Assembly (NCBI RefSeq): GCF_014837165.1
Contig: NZ_JACSPM010000004.1
Coordinates: 213,149-277,148, forward strand
Reading direction: 5' to 3'
DNA length: 64,000 bases
Origin: Microbacterium gallinarum
GTDB taxonomy: Bacteria; Actinomycetota; Actinomycetes; Actinomycetales; Microbacteriaceae
Part shown: piece after piece, positions 17,395-26,176 of the stretch
Position numbering within the stretch: position 1 is the stretch's first letter
Layout: each line of letters begins with the position of its first letter
Notes under the pieces: model-generated
Databases searched by the model: none
The model's input: the letters and a program-made list of their open reading frames with translations, nothing else
What the model was told of the DNA's origin: nothing
Position numbers and translations under genes: made by a program

Positions 17395-17718
17395 ATGGAT
17401 GACGAAGTCTTCGAGGACTACGACCGTGAGCTGGAACTCGCCCTTTACCGCGAGTACCGCGACGTCGTCTCGCAGTTCCAGTATGTGATCGAGACCGAGC
17501 GGCGCTTCTATCTCGCCAACGAGGTCAATGTCGTGCGCCGAGACACCGAGCACGATTTCTACTTCGAGATCTCGATGGCCGACGTCTGGGTGTGGGACAT
17601 CTACCGCGCCGACCGCTTCGTCAAGGCAGTCCGCGTGCTGACGTTCAAAGACGTCAACGTCGAAGAGCTCCAGCGCCGCGACTTCCATCTCCCGGAAGAG
17701 CTGTCGCTCGACACCTGA
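17395..17718 (+). CDS. DUF2469 family protein
   Basis: A 107-residue acidic soluble protein found almost only in actinobacteria and nearly always next to rnhB. It opens DDEVFEDYDRELELALYREY and contains VVSQFQYVIETERRFYLANEV, which identify the family. No catalytic motif is evident and no function is established. It has its own probable promoter (TAGGAT) after the rnhB hairpin, so it is likely expressed independently of lepB-rnhB. Confidence 0.9.
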   Translation: MDDEVFEDYDRELELALYREYRDVVSQFQYVIETERRFYLANEVNVVRRDTEHDFYFEISMADVWVWDIYRADRFVKAVRVLTFKDVNVEELQRRDFHLPEELSLDT

Positions 17719-17819
17719 TCGGCTGCGCCGGTTCCTCCCCAGCCATGATCGGCTGGCAGCAGTGAACGGATGCTCCGCGCCGGCGTGAGGCGGATCGCCT
17801 CGCGCGCGACGATCCCTTC

Positions 17820-18188
17820 ATGGCAGAGAAGGACGTCCTGGGCCGGGCGGGCGAGGACCGCGCCGCCCGCTACTTCGAAGAGCATGGCTACGCCGTCCTC
17901 GCACGCAACTGGCGGTGCCGCGAAGGCGAGATCGATCTCGTCGTCGCCCGCGGCGGCGACATCGTCGTGGTCGAGGTCAAGACCCGCCGCGGCGAGGGGT
18001 TCGGGCACCCGTTCGAGGCGATCGATGCCCGCAAGCGGGCGCGGCTGTGGCGGCTGGCGGTCGCCTGGACGGCGGCCCATCGCGACAGCGTGCAGGGCCG
18101 TCGGCTGCGCATCGACGCGATCGGCCTGACGGGCGCCGATCCGCGCACGGCGCGCTTGGAGCACCTCGTCGACGTCGAGGTGCCGTGA
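17820..18188 (+). CDS. yraN: YraN/UPF0102 family nuclease-fold protein
   Basis: A 122-residue protein with the restriction-endonuclease-like core D-x(n)-E-x-K: the acidic residue in GEIDLVVARGG and the EVKTRRGEGFGHP motif. The family sits beside comM and dprA in many bacteria and is thought to act on DNA, but its substrate is not known. The ATG at 17820 keeps the conserved KDVLGRAGEDRAARYFEEHGY start. Its stop overlaps comM by four bases (GTGA), making yraN-comM-dprA a coupled unit. Confidence 0.88.
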   Translation: MAEKDVLGRAGEDRAARYFEEHGYAVLARNWRCREGEIDLVVARGGDIVVVEVKTRRGEGFGHPFEAIDARKRARLWRLAVAWTAAHRDSVQGRRLRIDAIGLTGADPRTARLEHLVDVEVP

Positions 18189-19711
18189 GCGTCGCGCGCA
18201 CGTGGGCGGTCGCGCTCGTCGGCGCCGCGGGCGAGCGGGTCGAGGTCGAGGCGGATCTGTCGAAGCAGACACCGGAGTTCAAGATCATCGGACTCCCCGA
18301 CAAGGCGCTGGCCGAAGCGGTGCAGCGCGTGCACAACGCGTGCGCCAACAGCGGCATCCCGCTGCCGCGCCGGCGGCTGACCGTGAACCTCTCGCCGGCG
18401 AGCCTGCCAAAGCAGGGGTCGGGGTTCGATCTCGCGATCGCGGTGGCCGCCTTGGCGACGGAGGTGCCGATGGATGCCGCGTCCGTCGCCTCGACGGTGC
18501 ACCTGGGAGAGCTCGGGCTCGACGGCCGCCTGCGCCCCATCCCCGGCGTCCTGCCGGCGGTCCTGGCCGCCGCCCGTGCCGGGCATCGCACCGTGATCGT
18601 GCCGTGGGCGAACCGCGACGAAGCGGGCCTGGTCGAGGGGATCGAGGTCATCGCCGCCGTGAACCTCGCGCAGGTGGCGTCGTGGCACGGCGCAGACGTG
18701 ATCGTGCCCGACGAGGAGCCTGTCGAACTGCCCGACGATGAGGTGTCCGAAACCGAACAGCCCGACCTCGCCGACGTCATCGGCCAGCGGGAGGCGGTCG
18801 ACGCGCTGGTGGTCGCGGCGGCGGGCGGACACCATCTGCTCATGTGCGGGCCGCCAGGGGCGGGCAAGACGATGCTCGCGCGGCGGCTGCCGGGGATCCT
18901 CCCGGAGCTCGACGACCGGGCGGCGCTCACCAGCGCGTCGATCCGGAGCCTGTCCGGGGCGCGTGTCGTGGAGCTCTCGCGTACGCCTCCGTTCGAGGCG
19001 CCGCACCACAGCGCGAGCGTCGCTGCGCTGGTCGGCGGCGGAACCCGCACCGTGAGGCCCGGGGCGATCGCCCGCGCGACCGAGGGCATCCTGTTCCTCG
19101 ACGAGGCGGGGGAGTTCCAGGCCAGCGCACTCGATGCGCTCCGGCAGCCCCTCGAGAACGGGTCCATCACGATCCATCGCGCGAGCGCGACTGCCGAGTT
19201 CCCCGCCCGGTTCCAGCTCGTGATGGCGACCAATCCGTGTCCCTGCGGCGACTACGGCATCCGCGGCGGAACATGCACCTGCCCGCCCGCAGCCATCCGC
19301 CGCTACCTCGGGCGACTCTCCGGCCCGCTGCTCGACCGCATCGACATCGAGCTGACGCTCGCCCGGGTGTCGGTGGCGCAGCGCGAGCAGTCGACGGGCG
19401 CGCTCACCACGGCGACCGCGCGACAGCGGGTGGCCGAGGCCCGCGACCGCACAGGGCGCCGGCTGGCCGGCACGCCATGGCGGCTCAACGCGGAGGTGTC
19501 TGGAGCCTGGCTGCGCGATGGCCCGCTGGCACCTCCGCCGGCGGTGCGTCGGCCGCTCGACGCGGCGCTCCATCGCGGTGCCCTCACCCTGCGCGGCTAC
19601 GACAGGGTCTTGCGGATCGCGTGGTCGTTGGCCGACCTCGACGCGAGCCCGCAGCTCGGCACCGAGCACATCGGCCGTGCGCTGTACCTGAAGAAGGGGA
19701 TCGCCCTGTGA
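18185..19711 (+). CDS. comM: ComM/YifB family Mg-chelatase-like AAA+ ATPase
   Basis: A 508-residue AAA+ protein. An N-terminal Lon-protease-like fold without protease activity (SKQTPEFKIIGLPDKALAEAV, LSPASLPKQGSGFDLAIA) precedes the ATPase with Walker A GPPGAGKTML, Walker B GILFLDEAGEF and the NPCPCGDYG zinc-type signature. ComM homologues act as hexameric helicases that promote branch migration when foreign DNA is integrated. Start is a GTG at 18185 overlapping yraN; its stop overlaps dprA. The grouping with yraN and dprA suggests a role in DNA uptake or recombination; competence in this organism is not shown by the window. Confidence 0.92.
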   Translation: MSVARTWAVALVGAAGERVEVEADLSKQTPEFKIIGLPDKALAEAVQRVHNACANSGIPLPRRRLTVNLSPASLPKQGSGFDLAIAVAALATEVPMDAASVASTVHLGELGLDGRLRPIPGVLPAVLAAARAGHRTVIVPWANRDEAGLVEGIEVIAAVNLAQVASWHGADVIVPDEEPVELPDDEVSETEQPDLADVIGQREAVDALVVAAAGGHHLLMCGPPGAGKTMLARRLPGILPELDDRAALTSASIRSLSGARVVELSRTPPFEAPHHSASVAALVGGGTRTVRPGAIARATEGILFLDEAGEFQASALDALRQPLENGSITIHRASATAEFPARFQLVMATNPCPCGDYGIRGGTCTCPPAAIRRYLGRLSGPLLDRIDIELTLARVSVAQREQSTGALTTATARQRVAEARDRTGRRLAGTPWRLNAEVSGAWLRDGPLAPPPAVRRPLDAALHRGALTLRGYDRVLRIAWSLADLDASPQLGTEHIGRALYLKKGIAL

Positions 19712-20898
19712 CCGCGCTCGATCTCACGCCGGCGACGGCTCGCGCACTGCTCGGGCCGTTCGCGGGCGCCGGCGACGATGCGGCGGTGGTGGACCGTTGG
19801 GCGACCGTCGTGTGGTGCCACCTTCTCGAGCCGGGCGACTCGGTCGCCGGGCGGCTCATCGCGGGCCTCGGCCCGTCGGAGTCGCTGCGACTCGCAGTCG
19901 ACGACCGCACCACCGCGCTCATCACCGAGGCGGAGCTCGCGACGGCTCGGAAGCGCTGGATGCCGCGGCTCTCCCTCGATCGCATCCACGATGGGCTTCG
20001 CAGCGCGGCGAAGGCAGGGGTGCAGCTGGTCACTCGAGGCGATCCCGAATGGCCGGATCAGGTCGACGACCTCGGCGTGCACGCTCCGGTCTGCCTGTGG
20101 GTGCGCGGCGCGGCGGGCCGGCTCAGCGGGCTGCGTCCCTCCGTCGCCGTCGTGGGCGCCCGGGCGGCGACATCGTACGGTGAGCATGTCGCGATCGAGC
20201 TCGCCGCCGACCTGGCCGGCAGTGGGATCGCGGTCGTCTCGGGCGGCGCGTACGGCATAGACGGTGCCGCACACCGGGCGACGCTGAGCGTCGGCGGGAT
20301 GACGGTCGCCTTGCTCGCGGGCGGCGTCGACCGTGCCTACCCCGCGGGGAACGCGGGTCTGATCGATCGCATCGCAGGGTCCGGTGTCGTAGTGAGCGAA
20401 GTCCCCTGCGGCTCGGCGCCGACGAAGTGGCGGTTCCTTCAGCGCAATCGGCTCATCGCGGCTCTCGCCGACGCCACGGTGGTCGTCGAGGCCGGGTGGC
20501 GCAGCGGCTCGCTGAACACGGCGGGCCATGCGGCGGCCCTGTCACGCCCGTTGGGGGCGGTTCCCGGACCGATCACCTCGGCGGCGTCGGCGGGCACGCA
20601 CCGGCTGCTGCGCGAGTACGGCGCCCACTGCATCACGAGCGCCGCCGACGTCCGCGAGATGATCGGCCTCGATGGTCCTGCGACGGTCGGCGGAGTGCTC
20701 GACGTACGCGGGCGCACCGACGACACCACCCGGGTCCGCGACGCGCTCAGCGCTCGGGCATGGCGCGAGACGGACGACGTGGCGCGGCGGGCCGGAATGG
20801 TGCCCGAGGAGGTCGAAGCGATTCTCGGGCTGCTGAACCTCGAGGGGAGCGTCACCCGGGGTCCCGGCGGCTGGCGCCACGCCGGCCCCCGTGTGTGA
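19708..20898 (+). CDS. dprA: DNA-processing protein DprA
   Basis: A 396-residue protein that binds incoming single-stranded DNA and loads RecA. The Rossmann-like core shows VAVVGARAATSYGEHVA, SGGAYGIDGAAHRATL and the LIAALADATVVVEAGWRSGSL region; the C-terminal 70 residues look like the usual winged helix (WRETDDVARRAGMVPEEVEAIL). Start is a GTG at 19708 inside a GTGA overlap with comM. It closes the yraN-comM-dprA unit. Confidence 0.93.
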   Translation: MTALDLTPATARALLGPFAGAGDDAAVVDRWATVVWCHLLEPGDSVAGRLIAGLGPSESLRLAVDDRTTALITEAELATARKRWMPRLSLDRIHDGLRSAAKAGVQLVTRGDPEWPDQVDDLGVHAPVCLWVRGAAGRLSGLRPSVAVVGARAATSYGEHVAIELAADLAGSGIAVVSGGAYGIDGAAHRATLSVGGMTVALLAGGVDRAYPAGNAGLIDRIAGSGVVVSEVPCGSAPTKWRFLQRNRLIAALADATVVVEAGWRSGSLNTAGHAAALSRPLGAVPGPITSAASAGTHRLLREYGAHCITSAADVREMIGLDGPATVGGVLDVRGRTDDTTRVRDALSARAWRETDDVARRAGMVPEEVEAILGLLNLEGSVTRGPGGWRHAGPRV

Positions 20899-20999
20899 CG
20901 CCCCGCGCTGACGCCTCGTGCGTGCACCTCGCACCGGCGCTCGACGCCGGCGCGGTGCGCCGCGGCGCCGGTCGGCGCGGGTCGGGGCAAGCTGGACGA

Positions 21000-21911
21000 G
21001 TGAGGATCAGCGGGGCAGCCGAGGCGTACGTCACGCACCTCGCCGACGTGCGTCGGCTCGCGCCCGCGACCGTTCGCGCGTACGGCGCCGACCTCGCCGA
21101 CCTCAGGGCGGCCAGTGAGGATGTGGAGCTGGCCGACATCGACCTCGAGCAGCTCCGGGACTGGCTGTGGCGGGCGACGCAGCGCGGCGACGCTCGGTCG
21201 ACGATCGCACGCCGCACGTCGACGGCGCGCGGGTTCTTCGCGTGGGCGGTCGAGGAGCACCTCCTCGAGACCGATCCCAGCCTGCGCCTGGTCGCCCCCA
21301 AGCGTGGGCGCACGCTGCCGAAGGTCGCGGCATCCGATTCGCTCACCGCTCTGCTCGACCTGCTGCGCGAGTCCGCGGCGGACGGGGACCCGGTTGCCCT
21401 TCGCGACCACGCGCTGCTCGAGCTGCTGTACGGAGCGGCCGTGCGCGTCTCCGAGCTGTGCGGGCTCGACCTCGACGACATCGACGCGCAGCGACGCACG
21501 GTCCGCGTGCTGGGCAAGGGCTCGAAGGAGCGGGTGGTGCCATTCGGCGGCCCCGCCGGTCGCGCTCTCGACGCGTATCTCGTCCGCGCTCGCCCCGCGC
21601 TGCTCGCTCGTGCGGCGGACGGCCGTGCACCGGCGACCGCCGCGGTGTTCCTCGGGGTGCGGGGCGGGCGCTTGGGCACGCGCGCCGTCTACGACGTCGT
21701 CTCGCGCGTGCTCGGCCCCGAGCTCGGCGCCGCCGTCGGGCCACACGCGCTCCGGCACTCCGCCGCGACGCACCTCCTCGACGGCGGCGCGGATCTGCGC
21801 GCGGTGCAGGAGATCCTCGGCCACGCCAGCCTCGGCACGACGCAGATCTACACGCACGTCTCGAGCGAGCGGCTGTCGGCGACCTATCGGCTCGCGCACC
21901 CCCGCGCCTGA
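21000..21911 (+). CDS. xerC: Tyrosine recombinase XerC
   Basis: A 303-residue site-specific recombinase that resolves chromosome dimers at dif together with a partner. The N-terminal SAM-like domain (AAEAYVTHLADVRRLAPATVRAYGADL is the opening, given here only as its gist) is followed by the catalytic domain with Arg in AAVRVSELCGL, Lys in GKGSKERVV, His-x-x-Arg in HALRHSAATHLL, and His and Tyr in LGHASLGTTQIYTHV. The GTG at 21000 is the only start near the expected length. Chromosomal context (dprA upstream, rpsB downstream) argues for housekeeping XerC rather than a phage integrase. Confidence 0.9.
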   Translation: MRISGAAEAYVTHLADVRRLAPATVRAYGADLADLRAASEDVELADIDLEQLRDWLWRATQRGDARSTIARRTSTARGFFAWAVEEHLLETDPSLRLVAPKRGRTLPKVAASDSLTALLDLLRESAADGDPVALRDHALLELLYGAAVRVSELCGLDLDDIDAQRRTVRVLGKGSKERVVPFGGPAGRALDAYLVRARPALLARAADGRAPATAAVFLGVRGGRLGTRAVYDVVSRVLGPELGAAVGPHALRHSAATHLLDGGADLRAVQEILGHASLGTTQIYTHVSSERLSATYRLAHPRA

Positions 21912-22022
21912 CCGCAGGACCTGCCGGCGCGTCTGACGGTCCGGACCCGCTCGCGCAGCGTGACGGCAGGGACGGCGTGCGCGCCCGACGGTGCGACGCA
22001 CGAACCGTGGGTTGGCCCGGCA

Positions 22023-22619
22023 TCAGCAGCAGGGGAGGAGGACCGCGCGCGGCACGCCGCCGAGGAGCAGCATCGGGTTGATGTACTCGCCGTGCAGCCG
22101 CACCCCGAAGTGCACGACGCCCGCCGCGGCGTGCCCGCCGAGCGCGACCGTGCCGACGGCGTCGCCTGCCCTGAGCATTGCGCCCGGTCGCAGGTCGGTG
22201 TCGATGGGCTCGAGCGTCGTCGCCAGCCCGTCGCCGTGGTCGATGGTCAGAATGCCACGCCCGGCGACCGGGCCGACGAAGGCCACCGTGCCCGCGGCGG
22301 GCGACCGCAACTCGAGCGAGTGCACGGCCTCGAGGTCGATCCCGCGGTGTCCCGCGCCGTAGGCGTGGGCCGGCGCATGGAACGGCCGGACGAGGCGGAG
22401 CGGCGTGCTGGGCCACACCCACCCGCGGTCCGCGAGCGCCACGGCGTGCCGGGCAGCCACGGCATCGGGCACCGCCTGCGCGGAGACGGCGGGCGACGTC
22501 AGCGCGATCGCGACGGCGAGCACGGCGACCGCACGTCGTCGGCGGAACGGAGCGGAGGTCGGGGTGCGCACCCCTCGACGATGGCGCGCGCAGCGACGGG
22601 CGTGATGACCGTCGGACAT
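22023..22619 (-). CDS. Secreted LytM/M23-like protein, probably catalytically inactive
   Basis: A 198-residue protein with a basic N-terminus and a hydrophobic signal segment (about 29-47, ending VSAQA), then a LytM fold. Zinc ligands His91 and Asp95 (GHRGIDLE) and the last ligand His170 (VVHFGVR) are present. The catalytic histidine of the usual YAHLS motif is replaced (TTLEPID) and the first histidine of the HxH motif is missing, so it should bind but not cut peptidoglycan, as EnvC-like regulators do. Mycobacteria also carry an M23-like gene beside rpsB. It is convergent with xerC. The ATG at 22619 lacks a clear binding site; a GTG eight codons upstream is possible. Confidence 0.8.
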   Translation of the reverse strand: MSDGHHARRCARHRRGVRTPTSAPFRRRRAVAVLAVAIALTSPAVSAQAVPDAVAARHAVALADRGWVWPSTPLRLVRPFHAPAHAYGAGHRGIDLEAVHSLELRSPAAGTVAFVGPVAGRGILTIDHGDGLATTLEPIDTDLRPGAMLRAGDAVGTVALGGHAAAGVVHFGVRLHGEYINPMLLLGGVPRAVLLPCC

Positions 22620-22669
22620 GCCGGTGGAGAGGGCGGGTCTCACGCGCGCGGGGGAGAAGGGGCTGCTGT

Positions 22670-22877
22670 TACACTGGACCCTGCATCCCGCTTGTCGGGA
22701 TGACTCCGCGTGCCCAGAGCGCGGCGGCGATCCACCCGATCCCGCGGCGCGGCATCCACTCCCAACGGTCTCACAGAGCTTCTGCGAGCGGGCGTGTGCC
22801 GGGCACCAGGCTCGCCGGCTTCCGCCGGCAGAACACAACCGCAAGAGGCGCGTGAGCGCCAGAACAGGAGAACGGCC
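22670..22877 (+). promoter_or_regulatory. rpsB promoter and long leader
   Basis: TACACT at about 22670 is a plausible -10 box, giving a leader near 200 nt. Right after it CATCCCG and CGGGATG (22684-22702) form a perfect 7-bp hairpin with a CTTGT loop. Long leaders before rpsB commonly host S2 autoregulation, but no known structure was recognised here. AACAGGAGAACGGCC precedes the ATG as ribosome binding site. Confidence 0.45.
22749..22757 (+). repeat. GCGGCATCC motif in the rpsB leader
   Basis: A non-coding copy of the window-wide 9-mer, inside the rpsB leader. Confidence 0.5.
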
Positions 22878-23822
22878 ATGGCCGTCGTCACCATTCGCCA
22901 GCTGCTCGACAGCGGCGTCCACTTCGGACACCAGACCCGCCGGTGGAATCCGAAGGTCAAGCGCTTCATCCTCACGGAGCGCTCGGGCATTCACATCATC
23001 GACCTGCAGCAGTCGCTGACGTACATCGACAAGGCGTACGACTTCGTCAAGGAGACCGTCGCCCACGGCGGCACCATCCTCTTCGTCGGCACGAAGAAGC
23101 AGGCTCAGGAGATCGTCGCCGAGCAGGCGACCCGCGTCGGCCAGCCCTACGTGAACCAGCGCTGGCTCGGTGGCCTCCTCACCAACTTCCAGACGGTGTC
23201 CAAGCGCCTCGCGCGGATGAAGGAGCTCGAAGAGCTCAACTTCGACGACCCGGCTGCGAGCGGCTTCACCAAGAAGGAGCTGCTGATCAAGAAGCGCGAG
23301 CTCGACAAGCTCCACAAGTCGCTCGGCGGCATCCGCAACCTCCAGAAGACCCCGTCGGCCATCTGGGTCATCGACGCCAAGCGCGAGCACCTCGCGGTCG
23401 ACGAGGCCACGAAGCTCGGCATCCCGGTCATCGGCATCCTCGACACGAACGCCGACCCGGACGAGTTCCAGTACCCGATCCCCGGCAACGACGACGCGAT
23501 CCGCTCAGTGAGCCTGCTCACGCGCATCATCGCCGACGCCGCCGCCGAGGGCCTCATTCAGCGTCACCAGCCGACCGACGAGTCGGCCGACGCCGAGCCC
23601 CTCGCCGACTGGGAGCGCGAGCTGCTCGAGCAGGGCGCGCCGGAGCAGTCGTCCGCCGAGACCGAGAAGGTCGCCGACGAGACGATCGCCGCCGCCGACC
23701 TGGCTGAGGCCGTCGAGGCCGAGCAGGCCGTCGAGGGCGAGGCCGCGACCGAGTCCGCCGCCGACGCCGAGGGCGCAGCCGACGCCGAGGGCGCCGAGGC
23801 CGACGCCGAGGCCGCCAAGTAA
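22878..23822 (+). CDS. rpsB: 30S ribosomal protein S2
   Basis: A 314-residue ribosomal protein. The conserved core runs from [20 protein letters not shown] through [19 protein letters not shown] to [16 protein letters not shown]. Beyond about residue 245 there is a long, acidic, alanine- and glutamate-rich tail (repeats of EGAADAE type) that is common in actinobacterial S2 and presumably disordered. The ATG at 22878 has AGGAG seven bases upstream. It forms the rpsB-tsf operon with an unusually stable hairpin between the two genes. Confidence 0.97.
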   Translation: MAVVTIRQLLDSGVHFGHQTRRWNPKVKRFILTERSGIHIIDLQQSLTYIDKAYDFVKETVAHGGTILFVGTKKQAQEIVAEQATRVGQPYVNQRWLGGLLTNFQTVSKRLARMKELEELNFDDPAASGFTKKELLIKKRELDKLHKSLGGIRNLQKTPSAIWVIDAKREHLAVDEATKLGIPVIGILDTNADPDEFQYPIPGNDDAIRSVSLLTRIIADAAAEGLIQRHQPTDESADAEPLADWERELLEQGAPEQSSAETEKVADETIAAADLAEAVEAEQAVEGEAATESAADAEGAADAEGAEADAEAAK

Positions 23823-23850
23823 TTCGGCACCGCCGCATGAACTCCGCCAC

Positions 23851-23892
23851 GGCGGGATCGGACTGAGCCACCGCGCTCAGGCCGGTCCCGCC
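23851..23892 (+). promoter_or_regulatory. Long hairpin between rpsB and tsf
   Basis: GGCGGGATCGGACTGAGC (23851) pairs with GCTCAGGCCGGTCCCGCC (23875) over 18 positions with one mismatch and one G-U, closing a 6-nt loop. No T-tract follows, so partial termination or RNA processing that sets the S2 to EF-Ts ratio is more likely than full termination. Confidence 0.55.
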
Positions 23893-23934
23893 GAGGCATC
23901 CTCAGCACCCACCACAATCAAGGAGCCGCCACCC

Positions 23935-24762
23935 ATGGCAAACTTCACGATCGCCGACATCAAGGCGCTGCGCGACCAGCTCGGCACGGGCATGGTCGAC
24001 ACGAAGAAGGCTCTCGAAGAGGCCGACGGCGACGTCGAGAAGGCCGTCGAGATCCTGCGTCTCAAGGGCGCGAAGGGCAACGCCAAGCGCGCCGACCGTT
24101 CCACCAGCGAGGGTCTCGTCACCGCTCGCGAGCAGGACGGCAAGGTCACCCTGATCGAGCTCGCGTGCGAGACCGACTTCGTGGCGAAGAACGACCGCTT
24201 CATCGCACTGGCCGACAAGGTCGCCGATGCTGCTGCCGCCGCGTCCGCCGACTCGGTCGAGGCCGCTCTGGCGGCGCCCGCCGGCTCGCAGACCGTCGCC
24301 GAGCTCATCGACGACGAGGCCGCGATCATCGGCGAGAAGGTCGAACTGCGCCGCGTGCGCACGCTGACCGGCGACAAGTTCGAGGTCTACCTGCACAAGA
24401 CCAGCAAGGACCTGCCCCCGCAGGTCGGCGTGGTGCTGGCGTACTCGGGCGACGACGCGGAGACCGCGCGCAGCCTGGCGCAGCACATCTCGTTCGCGAA
24501 CCCGTCGTACCTCTCGCGCGACGAGGTCCCCGAGGCCGACGTCGAGAAGGAGCGCGAGATCGTCACCGAGATCTCCCGCAACGAGGGCAAGCCCGAGGCC
24601 GCCCTCCCGAAGATCGTCGAAGGCCGCGTGAACGCGTTCTTCAAGCAGGTCTCCCTGCTCGACCAGGACTACGCCAAGGACAACAAGCTGTCCGTGGCCC
24701 AGGTCGCCAAGGACGCCGGTCTGACCCTCACGGGCTTCGCCCGCTTCAAGGTCGGCGCGTAA
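23935..24762 (+). CDS. tsf: Elongation factor Ts
   Basis: A 275-residue guanine nucleotide exchange factor for EF-Tu. The N-terminal UBA-like domain has FTIADIKALRDQLGTGMVDTKKAL in outline, followed by the TDFVAKNDRF motif that contacts EF-Tu and the C-terminal subdomains ending VAQVAKDAGLTLTGFARFKVG. AAGGAG precedes the ATG. A strong intrinsic terminator ends the rpsB-tsf operon. Confidence 0.97.
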   Translation: MANFTIADIKALRDQLGTGMVDTKKALEEADGDVEKAVEILRLKGAKGNAKRADRSTSEGLVTAREQDGKVTLIELACETDFVAKNDRFIALADKVADAAAAASADSVEAALAAPAGSQTVAELIDDEAAIIGEKVELRRVRTLTGDKFEVYLHKTSKDLPPQVGVVLAYSGDDAETARSLAQHISFANPSYLSRDEVPEADVEKEREIVTEISRNEGKPEAALPKIVEGRVNAFFKQVSLLDQDYAKDNKLSVAQVAKDAGLTLTGFARFKVGA

Positions 24763-24770
24763 CATCTCGA

Positions 24771-24806
24771 GAAGGCCCGCATCGAACACCGATGCGGGCC
24801 TTTTCT
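24771..24806 (+). terminator. Intrinsic terminator after tsf
   Basis: AAGGCCCGCATCG (24772) pairs perfectly with CGATGCGGGCCTT (24790) across a 5-nt loop, followed by TTTTC. This is the clearest rho-independent terminator in the window. Confidence 0.92.
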
Positions 24807-24845
24807 CATGCCCTTCGGTAGTTTGTCCCCAACGAGAGGATCGTC

Positions 24846-25565
24846 GTGATCACTGAGACCACCGGGCGCCGCCGCGTCCTCCTGAAGCTGTCCGGAGAGG
24901 CCTTCGGCGGCGGGCAGCTGGGCGTGAACCCCGACGTCGTCAGCCAGATGGCCCGTGAGATCGCCGCAGCCGTCGACCGCGTCGAGATCGCCGTCGTCGT
25001 CGGCGGCGGGAACTTCTTCCGCGGCGCGGAGCTGAGCCAGCGCGGCATGGACCGCGGCCGGGCCGACTACATGGGCATGCTCGGCACGGTGATGAACGCC
25101 CTCGCGCTGCAGGACTTCCTCGAGCAGGCGGGTGCCGCCACCCGCGTGCAATCGGCGATCTCGATGACCCAGGTCGCCGAGCCCTACATCCCGCGGCGTG
25201 CGGAGCGTCACATGGAGAAGGGCCGCGTCGTGATCTTCGGGGCCGGCGCGGGCCTGCCCTACTTCTCCACCGACACCGTCGCCGCCCAGCGTGCCCTCGA
25301 GATCGACGCCCAGGAGGTGCTGGTCGCCAAGAACGGCGTCGACGGCGTCTACACGGCAGATCCGAAGAAGGATGCCTCGGCCACCAAGATCGACCGCATC
25401 ACCTACCTCGACGCGCTCCAGCGCGGCCTCAAGGTGGTCGACTCGACCGCGTTCAGCCTGTGCATGGACAACAAGATGGACATGCGGGTCTTCGGCATGG
25501 AGCCTGCAGGCAATGTCACACGCGCGCTGCTCGGTGAGTCCATCGGCACGCTCGTCACGGCGTGA
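24846..25565 (+). CDS. pyrH: UMP kinase
   Basis: A 239-residue amino-acid-kinase-fold enzyme that phosphorylates UMP to UDP. Motifs: [14 protein letters not shown] at the N-terminus, [14 protein letters not shown], the [17 protein letters not shown] helix, and ATP-site residues in [19 protein letters not shown]. The start is GTG at 24846 with GAGAGG six bases upstream. A TAGTTT hexamer at about 24819, just past the tsf terminator, could be its -10 box. Confidence 0.95.
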   Translation: MITETTGRRRVLLKLSGEAFGGGQLGVNPDVVSQMAREIAAAVDRVEIAVVVGGGNFFRGAELSQRGMDRGRADYMGMLGTVMNALALQDFLEQAGAATRVQSAISMTQVAEPYIPRRAERHMEKGRVVIFGAGAGLPYFSTDTVAAQRALEIDAQEVLVAKNGVDGVYTADPKKDASATKIDRITYLDALQRGLKVVDSTAFSLCMDNKMDMRVFGMEPAGNVTRALLGESIGTLVTA

Positions 25566-25579
25566 ATCCCGCCGCTGAG

Positions 25580-25585
25580 TAGACT
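25580..25585 (+). promoter_or_regulatory. -10 box TAGACT upstream of frr
   Basis: TAGACT lies 31 bases before the frr GTG and leaves a leader of about 25 nt that holds a GAAGGAG binding site, so this is an ordinary leadered promoter. It shows the same hexamer is used in both promoter types. Confidence 0.5.
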
Positions 25586-25616
25586 GATCAGGCCCCACCC
25601 CGATGAAGGAGACACA

Positions 25617-26171
25617 GTGATCGCGGACGTCTTGGCCGATGCCGGAGCACGCATGGACCGTGCCGTCGAAGCCGCGAAGGATGACTTCGCCACGGTTCGA
25701 ACCGGACGTGCGAACCCTCAGCTCTTCCAGAAGGTGCTGGTGGACTACTACGGCACCCCGACGCCGCTCGCGCAGCTGGCGTCGATCAACAACCCCGAAG
25801 CGCGCTCGCTCATCATCACGCCGTACGACAAGTCCGCGCTGAAGGCGATCGAGCAGGCCATCCGCGACATCCCGAACCTCGGCGTGAACCCCACGAACGA
25901 CGGCAACCTCGTGCGCGTCACGATGCCCGAGCTCACCGAGGAGCGCCGCAAGGAATACGTCAAGCTCGTGCGCTCGAAGGGTGAAGACCACAAGGTGCAC
26001 CTGCGCGGCATCCGTCGCAAGTCGAAGGATGATATCGACGCCCTCAAGAGCGAGTTCGGCGAGGACGAGCTCAATCGCGCCGAGAAGGAGCTCGACGTCA
26101 TCACGCGGGCGCACGTCGACGCCATCGACGAGGCGCTCAAGCGCAAAGAAGCCGAGCTGCTCGAGGTCTGA
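25617..26171 (+). CDS. frr: Ribosome recycling factor
   Basis: A 184-residue protein that, with EF-G, splits the post-termination ribosome. It shows [44 protein letters not shown] in part, and the long helical hairpin. The GTG at 25617 has GAAGGAG upstream. It is followed by cdsA after five bases, as in most actinobacteria. Confidence 0.96.
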   Translation: MIADVLADAGARMDRAVEAAKDDFATVRTGRANPQLFQKVLVDYYGTPTPLAQLASINNPEARSLIITPYDKSALKAIEQAIRDIPNLGVNPTNDGNLVRVTMPELTEERRKEYVKLVRSKGEDHKVHLRGIRRKSKDDIDALKSEFGEDELNRAEKELDVITRAHVDAIDEALKRKEAELLEV

Positions 26172-26176
26172 ACCCG

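Noticed and set aside
21000..21911. Tyrosine recombinase as a sign of a mobile element
   Set aside because: Position between dprA and rpsB and overall length match chromosomal XerC of actinobacteria; no flanking repeats or phage genes.
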